In this document: piece after piece, positions 48,310 through 58,345 of the stretch
Layout of the letters: each line of letters starts with the position of its first letter
Numbering within the stretch: the first letter of the stretch is position 1
Assembly: GCA_019915135.1 (NCBI GenBank)
Contig: JAHLMK010000009.1
Span: forward strand, 434,001-498,000
DNA length: 64,000 bases
Direction of reading: 5' to 3'
From: Strobilurus pachycystidiatus
Lineage: Eukaryota > Basidiomycota > Agaricomycetes > Agaricales > Physalacriaceae
The notes under the pieces: generated by a model
Databases searched by the model: none
Told to the model about the DNA's origin: nothing
What the model saw: only the letters and a program-made list of their open reading frames with translations
Made by a program: the position numbers and the translations under genes

Positions 48310-51300
48310 ATGGTGACTGTCAATGGTTCCTCTTTCCTCAACTCCTCCCCCCACATCCTACCGCCAAGCATGGTATGTCGGACGCTTGACAATGGCTCAG
48401 TACTAATAATCCTTCTACTAGTCTTCCTCTGACTCGGAAACAGACCTAGAGCAGCTGCCTCCGTCCGTCCGAGTGGCCTTGCGCTTATCGATGCTGTCGT
48501 CCGACGAATTCGACGTGGCTCTTTCGGGCATAAAATCACTTCCCTACAACCTGTGGGACGACGATGAGGTCGTCGACCCTTCTGTCTTGGTGGAGGAGAG
48601 GAACAAGATCGGCGCCAGGATGTCGCCCGAGGACAAGGTCAACGTCTCCGTGCTCCTTCAGCGCGAATTTGAAGAGACGGGACATGTGCACTTTCTCTCC
48701 GAGGCCATCGGGCTCCTACGACAGGCCCTTGCCGCCCCCGACAAATCCGCTGATGTCGCCCGAGTCGCCTCCATAAACATCTCTGTGTTGTCCAACAAGC
48801 GATTCGAGCGTACTGGCGACGTCCAGGACCTCGATGCGTCCATCGACGCGTTGCGCAAGGCCGTTGACCTATTCGGTGACGCTGAGACCAAGGCGGAAGG
48901 GTTGTATACTCTGGGCCAGAGGTTCGGGAAGCGCTTCGACTTGCTCCAGGAGCGCGACGATTTGGCCCATTCCCTGACTGCGTATCTGGACGGCCTCTCT
49001 CTGCTTTCCCCAAACGACGATCATATAAGTCTATTCTCAACCGAGATAATCGCCATCCTTCTAAAACATGTCGACATCTACCACACTCCAGAGAACTTCG
49101 CAGAGCTCATCGCACGTCTCGTCCAAGACGACTCTCCCGTCGATGCTGCGATACGCGCTGACATGCTCAGCGAGGCTGGGAATAATTATGGGAAGAAGTT
49201 TGGGGAGGTCGGCGCCCTTCAGCTCCTTGAAGAGGCCATCATTCTGCTCAGGCATGCTACGCAGTTGGTGCCCGACCATGCAAGGGCCCTTACTGGCCTT
49301 GGCATCGTGTTCCTTATTCGCTTCGAGCGTCTGGGCCAGCCGGAGGACTTGAACAGTGCGGTTGCAGCCCAGGAACGCGCTGCTGGTCTCCTCGACGACA
49401 GCGATCCCTCGAAGCCGGGCGTCCTTAACAACCTTGGAAATGTGCTGCAGACGCGATTCGATTACGCAGGCAAGGTCGAGGATCTAGATACTGCTATCAT
49501 GCTCCACCTTCGCAGCGTGTATGGCGACGGTGGTGATTCATCGGCAGTCGACAAGTTCACGTTCTACAGCTCCCTTGGGACGGCATACCATAGACGCTAC
49601 GACCATCTGCGGGATGCAGTGGATATCAGCTCTGCTGTCGAGGCGAAGGGAAAGGCAGTCGATCTCATTCCGACAGACCACCCGGATCGAGCGCAGCTGC
49701 TCAACGGCTACGGCGGAGCCTTACTTGTACGATATCACCAGTATCACATGCGGGACGACTTGAGCGGAGCTGTGGAGGCGCATCGCACGGCGGTTGCACT
49801 GACCCCGTTGAATCATGCCGCCAGACTCATCCGCCTCCACAACCTTGTCCAGACGCCACAAACCTACGTTCAGGTTTCTGGGGATCCCGAGGACATCCTA
49901 GATGCGATAAACAGCGCTGAGCAGGTGGTGGCGCTCACTCCGGATGATGATGTGCGTAAGGCTCCTGCGCTGTTCAGCCTTGGAATTTGCTGGAAGCTGA
50001 AGTACTTGTCGTCGTCGTCTGCGGATGCCGATCTTGATACAGCCATCTCTTTTTTGAAAAGTGCCGTCAATATTCTTGCAGTTGGCCTTGAGACGTCGAA
50101 GTTCAACTCGGAGCTGGGCTTGGCTCTCCTAGCCCGATTCAGAAAGAGAGGCGATGTCGGCGATCTGGATGACGCTATCACAACACTCGAGATTGGTGCT
50201 CATACTGTTTCCACGCCCACTTTGATGCAGTTCCGCTGCGCTTTGAGCTTCGCTGAAGTGTGTGCGCAACATCGCGACCCTCAGACTGGAGTTGCAGCGT
50301 ACGCACACTTACTCGGGCTTATTCCGCGCATCATTTGGATGGGAGACGATCTTGCACGACGCTTCCAAGATATTGACTTGGTCCGGCTGGCGGCAAGCGG
50401 GGCGGTGGCGCACGCGGTGTCTGCGGGCGAGATTGGACTTGCGCTGGAATGGGCGGAGCAGGGACGCTGTGTCGTATGGAGCCAGATCTTGCAGCTCCGC
50501 CAGCCGGCCGACGTCCTCGAAGAGATCGCACCTGCTTTAGCCGAGGAGCTGAAGTCCGTCACCAACGAGCTGCGAACGATGGGGATGGAGTCCCGACGGC
50601 TTGCCGCTGGCGATAGCGAGCGCGCCACAGCGCTCATAACCGCGATGGCAGAGATATCCCTCCGCGAAAATCCTGACAGTGTACCTGAAGGCATGTCAAT
50701 CCCGGAATTCGCCAAACGCCTGGGTCTGTTCGCCATGATGGCCGAGGACGGGAAGAAACAGGAGCAACGGAGACTGACAGAAAAGTATGAGCGTCTGCTC
50801 GAGCAGGCGCAGGCCCTTCCTAATTATGATCATTTCATGCGCCCCAAGCGCTTTGCCGAGCTTCGTGCAGCTGCCCGGGATGGTCCTGTTGTGTTGCTGA
50901 ACATCAATGAGGGACGATGCGACGCCTTGGCGCTCGTAGATTCCACCGAGAATGTGATCCACATCCCACTCCCTACATTCACCCAGGATGTTGCTAGCGA
51001 CATGCTCTCGACCTTCCTGGGTGACTTGGAAGAGACTGGTGTGCGAACAGGCTCTCGAGGATTCTCGAGACCGACAGTGAAGAAAGAGCTGTTGGCTATT
51101 CTGGCGGGTCTCTGGAGACACGTCGTGAACCCCGTTCTGACCGCGCTGAAAGTACATGTGAGCTTGAACATCGTGATCAGTGTGGCGGATGGCTAACTTT
51201 TGTTTGCAGATACAGAAGGAAGACGGGCAAAAGCTTCCTCGTCTCACTTGGTGTACGAGTGGCGCATTGACCTTCCTACCGCTTCATTCCGCTGGCCTCT

Positions 51301-52010
51301 ACAATATCAAAGGCGCGTCACCGGACGACAGAATCTACAATCATGTAGTGTCCTCCTACACACCAAGCATCGATGCCCTCCTGACTTCACAGAGACGCGC
51401 AGCTTCTTCTTATGACGCACCGAAACTTCTTGCAGTCTCTCAGCCGACGACGCCGGGGGAAGAGGATCTTCCTCAAACAGTGAATGAGGTCAAGGTCGTG
51501 CAGAAGCATGTACCGAACCTGACGTGGCTTAACGACACTGTTGGCACGCGTGAAGCTGTCTTGCAAGGAATCCGGGAGCACAACTGGGTGCACTTGGCGT
51601 GCCACGGGGTGCAGGACATGGAGGTACCCATGAAGAGCGCGTTTCCACTGCAGGATGGCAGACTAGAGCTTGTGGATATCATGAAGGAATCGTTTAGCCA
51701 CACTCAGTTGGCGTTTCTGTCTGCGTGTCGGACGGCGGCTGGGGATGAGCAGCGGCCCGAGGAGGCGGTGCATCTAGCGGCGGGAATGCTCATGGCCGGG
51801 TTTCAGAACGTGGTCGCTACGCTTTGGGCAATTGGAGATGAAGACGCTTTGTTTGTGGCGGGGCATTTCTATGAACATCTCATGAAGGAGGGGGACGGCG
51901 ACCCCGGTAAAGCATCTGAAGCTTTGCATTACGCTACCTCTAAGTTGCGAGATCTGCTCGGCGAGAAATCTTTCCTTCGTTGGGTTCCTTTCATCCACAT
52001 GGGCGCTTGA
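48310..52010 (+). CDS. TPR-CHAT protein (caspase-like protease domain)
   Basis: Exons 48310-48372, 48422-51157 and 51210-52010 give 1199 residues. Residues about 70-700 hold degenerate TPR units recurring as F-x-R-x-G-x-x-x-D-L-D-x-A-I-x-x-x-x-x-A. The C-terminal 330 residues form a CHAT domain: the strand VHLACHG supplies the catalytic His (about 1065) and AFLSACRTA the catalytic Cys (about 1106), both intact, followed by the family's AAGMLMAGFQNVVATLWAIG and a terminal WVPFIHMGA. CHAT domains are caspase-HetF relatives. TPR-CHAT proteases in bacteria (Csx29 of type III-E CRISPR) are activated on target sensing; fungal members are common in agaricomycetes and proposed to act in regulated cell death. 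Substrate and trigger are not known. The first exon (21 codons) rests on good GTATGT and CTACTAG splice sites. Confidence 0.92.
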
Positions 52011-52841
52011 TAGTAGCTTCGAATACCCAGGTTTCTTCGACAGTTGTATGGTAGTAGATACATAGATCGTGTATGATATGATAGCTGCTCGAATGAAATG
52101 AAAGCGATAAATGTTCGTAAATTTACTGTTAAAAAATATCATATAGGGAGTATCACTGGCGGTGTAAGGTAGGATGTTTCGGAATTGTTGCAACACGGAA
52201 GTAGGTTCGAATGTAGGAGTAGCATCTCACTGTGAGAAAGCAGTGACCAGCATGATGAAGAACCGAAAGGAAAGTACAGTAATCTCAAGTAGTAAGCCAA
52301 CCGGCTCATCAACAAAACACGAAGGAAAAAAGAAGAAATGATATATCATGCTCCTTCGAACCGCCTAATCATCGCCTACTTCTCCTTATCAGTCCGACCC
52401 CCGAATACCACTTGATTGAGTCACCATTCGATCTGCAGTTGTAACCGACAAGGGACGAGGGCGACGTGAAGGTGGGTGGTGACCTGCGGCTCCTTTGTGA
52501 ATACAACATTAGGCAAACGGTGTAAATGTCCGATGTCAAGCATTCGAGCGAGCCTGACAAATGCCTTCGTGGTGAATCGTCAAACCGTCGAGAGGAAAGG
52601 TCGATTCGTGACACACGAGCAGGTCCAGCCTGTCGAGAAGGCTTCCGCAAATGTTTTCCCGATTCTGAAGAGCGCGCTTGTCGTCTTCGGCTTCGGCCTC
52701 AACGACAATTCTTCTCAACCCTGTCTCGTATGACGGGCTTCTTCCAACCACCACCAAACTGTCCACTGCTCAAACCTCTCCTCGATATCCCTTATCCGAG
52801 TGACCCAAAGAAACTGAACGGGTAGCAGACAACACTAAATC
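52011..52841. other. Intergenic, no gene supported
   Basis: About 830 nt after the TPR-CHAT stop. Overlapping frames at 52369-52830 on both strands are unrecognised. I looked for a small pore-forming or partner gene and saw none. Confidence 0.4.
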
Positions 52842-54115
52842 ATCAGCAAGTCGGGAGGCGTGTAATCGGTGTAATCCTACGCCGATTACACCGATTACAC
52901 CTTTTTGGGAAGGTGTAATCTCAAAAGGTACATACGTATTTTTTGCCCTCGAGGTGTAATTCAGTGTCCAGGCGCTGGCAGGCGTATTACACCTAGATTA
53001 CACCCAAATCACAGACGGTTTCTCGGCCTCAGATTCGAACAGTGGACGGAATGCAACAAAGATGACATTGAGATGCTAAAACACTACCGTCTAACTACAA
53101 ATATTGCTATGGAGACATGCGTCGCCTTTCCCGCTATCGAGACACTAGAAATGAGAGCAGATGTGAGTAGTCAAATCAAACAGCTAACAGAGTGAACATA
53201 CCATTTGTCTGCATCATCCAATGAACACCACTTTCGGCGTGATCCCGCCGTCAACGCGCATACTGCCCGATCCGCCGAAACACGCAAGCACATTGATGTT
53301 GTGCTGCTGAATGTCCAGTCACGCCAGAAGCCGTCGCAGTCCTCGTCCTCGGGCACGGCGACGTATTTGTGATCGTACGGCTAGGGAATGTTCTTGTCCG
53401 CAACTGGGATATGTCCTCCGTCGTCGTCGTTTACGGTCCTCGTCCACGGTCATCCACGGCCAACGATATATCCTCTTCCACGCCTAAAGAAATTTCCTCG
53501 TCCGCGGCTGGCAATCCTCGTCCAGACGGTGGCCTCGTCCAAAGGTAACATCCTCGTCCGTGATCGTCCTCGTCCTCGTCCGTGAGACTGTCTGTCCTGG
53601 TCCGTGGGCGTGGAACGTTGCGGATCGTCGTTCTCCGTCGCGAAAGGTCGAATTGCCAGCAGGGTGTATGTGGGCAGAGCGGGGCAGAGCGCCTTGCAGC
53701 GAAGATGATGGAAGGGAACGAAAAGAATCGTGGCGGAGTTTGAAAGCGACGTGTACATACACGTGGTGATCGCTTGCGGCTTGCGTCACCTTTTTCGGAC
53801 TTGGTCAAATTTTGCCCTACCGGCTCAGTGGAGCCAAGGCGTACAGTGCAAGCCGCGCAAAGGGCTCACTGCTGTGCGTACTGTAAGAAATGTGTCCCTC
53901 ATCCACATAGAACCATCTGAGTGACCAGATTTAACTTGCTAGCAGAATTACCAGCAATTTATTGTTTCTGAGCTAAGATAGAGTGTAGAGAGTGTAAGGT
54001 GTAAAGGTGTATTCAGAGCATTTTTGCGTAGAGCGTGTAAAATTGTACCCTGATTTACACCGATTTAGACGATTATGCCGATTACGCCGAATTACACGCC
54101 TCCGAACTTGCTGAT
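52842..54115. mobile_element. Non-autonomous inverted-repeat DNA transposon (1.27 kb)
   Basis: The left end ATCAGCAAGTCGGGAGGCG and the complement of the right end ATCAGCAAGTTCGGAGGCG match over about 25-35 bp and continue into GTGTAATCGG-type repeats. Several GTGTAATC/GATTACAC copies cluster within 150 bp inside each end, like transposase-binding subterminal repeats. The interior has no transposase and carries a CCTCGTCC minisatellite. No convincing target-site duplication was found, so the superfamily is unassigned. Confidence 0.8.
53410..53600. repeat. CCTCGTCC-based minisatellite
   Basis: About eight imperfect copies of a CCTCGTCC core followed by variable GYGG-like bases, spaced 12-20 bp apart, lie inside the inverted-repeat element. 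Confidence 0.75.
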
Positions 54116-55621
54116 GAACAAGAGATCAGTCAAGTGGAACGTCAAAGCAACAAACGTGAAAAGCCTACCTAAACATCAAACATGGAACACTTAGAGTATA
54201 GGACTTGAGGTAAAGGATCATACAGTCCAATGAAGGGGATGTACACTCGCAGAGTTGAGTGCCATAGTCGTGGAAGCGGGGATCATGCGGCCCAGTCGGC
54301 CGCCGTCACAAGTCGACGTCCAACGCCTAGGAAGGCAGTAATAAGATCACAGGCGGAGTGTATTGGTGCCAGAGAAGTCATGGATTCGATATAAACAATC
54401 TGTGCAGTGACGGCAGCACTCGTAGACCGAAAGTCAATCATACGAAGTTGAACCGGTTGAATTGGCGTATCATTAGTCGTGGACGACGTCAATCTGTCCC
54501 ATTTTGAGCATATAGACGCCTAAGCATGTGGGCCAAACATTGAGGCTGACCTTGTAAGAAAGGCGCTACAAGTCCCGACCTCCCGCCCACTGTCCGCCTG
54601 CGCCACACCTCGATCAAGTCAAGACAAACGGCTACGGATGACGCCCCAGAATACATCACATAGACGCCCAAGTCATCTTGAAAAATCTAAATGTCGTCAG
54701 ATCGACTCGGAAAAGCGCGCTAACATCAATGGGTCAGTGATGGCATGGAGCCGTTTATTGAAAGTCTTACCATTCGTCGAGCAATGCAGCGGACCACCTC
54801 ACGCGTCGCAGACGCCACCCCACATGCATGATCAAGGTCTGGAGATAGCGAGCTGGTCATTATCAGATGACAGTTCCGCCATCCCGCCTATGGCTTCACC
54901 GTCAACTACGTTCGCCTCTAATGTGAGCCCAACGTCGAATGCGGCCGTGCTCGCTGGTGTATTCCGCCCAATAAGTGTCATGGAAAATATGTGCATCGCC
55001 GTTTGAGTCCTGGACACCTCGGATTATAGTTAGTTGGGATACCAAATGTTGGGCAAATGAGCGGGGCTTACCATAAGCGCAATTCTCCGCCGTTCCACCA
55101 AAAATCTCGTAGAGTTTAAGCCCTGATGTTGCACCATCCATAGCACAACCAATGCGCCGGGGTCATCCACGATCCCGCCTTCCCGACCACAGTCCCGCCC
55201 AAAACAAGACGGACGTCCGTGGTGAGCTAGAGGACGTCGTAGACCGTCCCAGGTACTGCATTATCACGACGTCCTGACAATGTGCTCAAGCGTAGATTTG
55301 TGGCCGTTGGAGCGCTCTATGCCATAGCGGAGAGTTTTGATAAAAATACCACAGAATGGTCGGAACACAGGCGACGTACATCTACCCGCCGTTCCGCCCA
55401 AGTAGCTTGGGTCCAAAGTCCAGTAGTCCCACTCCTGACGATGCACTAGCCGACCTGCCATCAACTCCCCAAATGCCGCCGTCCCGACCCAACTGCAATC
55501 CCGACGTCGACGAGCTCCAGCTAGCGCAATGGGCGACAAAAATTGCAAGCGATGGTTGGGAAAATGCTGGAGACATGAAAGACAACGACGCCTAATAAAT
55601 CGGGGCCGGTGTTGGCGAAAT
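54116..55621. other. Region with scattered TCCCGCC motifs; no gene supported
   Basis: About 1.5 kb. TCCCGCC, TCCCGACC and TTCCGCC motifs recur at least eight times (for example near 54585, 54880, 55095, 55170, 55190, 55385, 55475). Minus-strand frames such as 55141-54832 have coding-like composition, and two pieces can be joined through a GTAAGC intron, but no family is recognised. Confidence 0.35.
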
Positions 55622-57085
55622 CTCGAAATCATGCATCCCGAGGTTCAAAGTTTTTAGAGCTCGAAGGCGGCCGCAGGCGCGAAGTTAGGTCCAATGGCGG
55701 GCGAGGATCATTGAGAAATAGTTTTGGGACGTCGTGAGGCCAGAGGGGACGCATTGAGGGTAAACGGTCTATGATGGTCGTGGTAAGAAGACAAGTTACG
55801 ATGGCGGGAGTTTTTTGACGAAGATTCGACTGTAGGTCTATAGGCATCGTGGTAGACTTTCGTCAGGACATTTGCAGTCATGAATAAGAACCTACTTAGC
55901 TGTAGTGTTGCCATTAGCTTTTACTTACCAGTAGCACGCTGATACGCACCACCCTTTCTACTATCACAGTGATAACACAGAGTGGCGGACCGGGGTGAGA
56001 GTTTCTCTTTTTGGCAACTTTCTGTAGTCGGGCTCCAAATGCTCTTCCTTTGTTTCCCCTCATCTAGCTATGGTCGCGAGCTGTCTAGTGCTTCCTCTGC
56101 CCACTGTCGCTGCGTCTGACTGCATACGGATCCCAGGATTAAGATAGGAGCTCGGCAGGTCACAAGTCGCGTTCTTGCTTTGTCGAAACTGAGTGGCGAT
56201 TTCCATATCTGACGAATTGTCGAACAATGGGAGATCGGAAGCGGAATGACAATGTGGCAATTCCAGGGCCACTCGGTATATAGCAGTGGCGCGTGGGCGA
56301 GACATCTTTCTCTTCGTCGCCACGGACCCCCCCCCATCTTATCTGAGCAGTCTCTCCAACTCGTCCCCACCATCTACGTCTCCTCGTACAACATGTACTT
56401 CAACGTGAGTGCTATGTCTTATTTCTCATCGGATACGAACTGATCAAATCAGGAATATACGGACGAGCAAATCCTCGACGCCCGCCGTGTTCAAACCTAC
56501 ATCGTCAAGGGAAAGGACGCGCTTTTCGAAGTGAGATTCAACGTACTCTATGCTCGCTCAAAATGTATCATATAACATCGCCTCAGAAGCCCCTCCCAAT
56601 GTCTCTAGTGCTTCCCAAACACCGCCGCCTCCTCTCATTCGACGACGGCGCCGAACCTCCCATGTTCTCCCCACGCCGCGCCTACCGCACACCCATGGAG
56701 ACCCGTCGGCGTCTCGGCTGGATCGTTGACGGGTCTGAACCTCAGGTTCGGAGTCGTGTACAGGCCCAGCCCGCCGTCACTGCGGTCATACACCAAAGCA
56801 CCACCGCCCTCCGAGTCCGAGTCTCTAGTATCGCAGACATGCTCTCCATCTTCACCCTCCTCATGTGCATCAACTTTCTCGGACCATGCTGCTTCGTCTA
56901 CGCTGGCCTGCGTGTGGTCTTCATGGCGCTTTCTCGGGGTACTTCCGCCGTTTGATTACGGTTCATCTTCTTCTATTCACCCAACTTGTATCTTGTAGCA
57001 TCTTGCTGTCGTACTGCTTTCTTGTTCTCGCATGCTATCACCCAGTCACTCATTTGTCTCTTCTCCCTATAAAGCTCAGCTTCCT
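55622..57085 (+). repeat. Segmental duplication, copy A
   Basis: This segment is similar to 62573-64000 in the same orientation. It includes a 770-bp upstream region, the whole three-exon gene, and about 130 bp of 3' flank. The copies differ by many substitutions and small indels, so the duplication is not recent. Confidence 0.88.
56393..56955 (+). CDS. Orphan small membrane-anchored protein, copy A
   Basis: Exons 56393-56404, 56453-56530 and 56587-56955 give about 152 residues. The first exon has only four codons (MYFN), supported by an identical structure in copy B. The N-terminal part is hydrophilic (EYTDEQILDARRVQTYIVKG), the middle basic (PKHRRLLSFDDGAEPP, SPRRAYRTPMETRRRLGW), and residues near 115-145 form one or two hydrophobic segments (MLSIFTLLMCINFLGPCCFV, then GLRVVFMAL), so it is probably membrane-bound. 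No domain or family is recognised. Confidence 0.75.
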
Positions 57086-57353
57086 TTCGCTTCTTACACT
57101 CTTTTCGTCATCGTTCTTCTGCCAGTGTTTGATATCGCCGACTGCTCTTCTTTTCTGTTCTGACAATGTAGCACTTATGTATCAGCGTGTGTATATCCTT
57201 TTGCTACAATTGTCATTACCGTTCTCTATATACATCCATCAAGTTGAAGACTCGAAGTTGCAGCTTCACTGGGCAGTGATCAGTCGAACTCAGGAAGCAG
57301 TCTGAGTCCTGGCTCGAAAGTCTCGATCACGTGGGCGTTCCGACCTTTATCTC

Positions 57354-57609
57354 TTTTTTTTTTTGGTGGATGGGTCGGGGATTTTTCCCCGTGCTACCTC
57401 GGCGCCTGACTCTGCCAGACCTCTGGAGCCCCATAGGGTGCGGGAGGAACATAGACCTCCGCTGGTGTACCTGAGGGAAACTGCTATTATGCAGTGAAAA
57501 CCCTCTTCTGGGATTGCGCTAGGATTTGAACATGCAGCTACTTAACTGCGCCTGCGGCTTACGGTTTACCCATAAGCCAGGGCGATGGTTCCACTGGACC
57601 ATCTGGCCC
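57354..57609 (-). mobile_element. tRNA-derived SINE with target-site duplication
   Basis: On the minus strand the element begins GGCCAGATGGTCCAGTGG, carries a pol III A box (TGGTCCAGTGG, 57591-57601) and B box (GTTCAAATC, within 57522-57531), continues with a non-tRNA body of about 150 bp, and ends in a run of 11 A. It is flanked by a perfect 18-bp duplication, CGTTCCGACCTTTATCTC (57336-57353 and 57610-57627). Together these define a SINE inserted by LINE machinery. Part of the head still pairs like a tRNA anticodon arm (GGCTTA/TAAGCC). Confidence 0.93.
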
Positions 57610-57627
57610 CGTTCCGACCTTTATCTC

Positions 57628-58345
57628 GACCTGGATCGCAAATCCACAATCAACACGAAATGAACTGCAATTTCTTGATCTTTGGGCTCTCTATGACTGT
57701 CCTTTTTGCTCCTTACTGGCAGGGTTCTACAGTGTTGCTTCGCTGTCCAAGTCCTTGGTTCGAAAACGACGCCTTCCTGTACCAACCTCTTCAAACTTTC
57801 TTCTCAAGTCCACATTACTCAGTCGGCGATGAGGATCAGGTGGGTCGGCTTGTTGCTAGTGCCATTGCTGTAGTCTTGATCTTGTGCACGATGCCCTTGC
57901 CGCGTACGAAGTCGAAGTCGCCAAATTCGACAACTTGAACGAGTTTGTCCAAGTTTGCCATCCAGGTGCGGGTCGGCACGGTGGCGATGAAGAACTGCGA
58001 TTGTGCTCCGACTCGGGCCGGAGAAACGACTTGGTGTGCTTCACGGGGAACGCCTCGTTTTTGGCAAACTCTAGATGCTCTTTCCACCAGTTCCGTCCCG
58101 CGGGCTCGCCGCCAATAGTCTATCAGCTTGGGCATGGTGCGAACATTCTCAAGACTCGTACAAAACTGTCAAGCAAATCAAGTATCCATCTATACAAGTA
58201 CTTTGAAACAATAGTAGACCGAGCAGTATGGTGACAGATAAGTAGCAAACATGAGTACAACAGCAGTAAGTGTCGTAAGGACTACAGTAGAGTCAAACAG
58301 TACACGACACAAACCTAAAGAATTGGGACAAAGATACATACAAGC
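57628..58345. other. Intergenic, no gene supported
   Basis: About 700 nt between the SINE and the 3' end of the transcription factor. Short frames have no recognisable content. Confidence 0.45.

Noticed and set aside
52011..52841. A gasdermin-like or pore-forming gene beside the TPR-CHAT gene
   Set aside because: Frames here are short and show no amphipathic beta-hairpin pattern or continuous coding structure.
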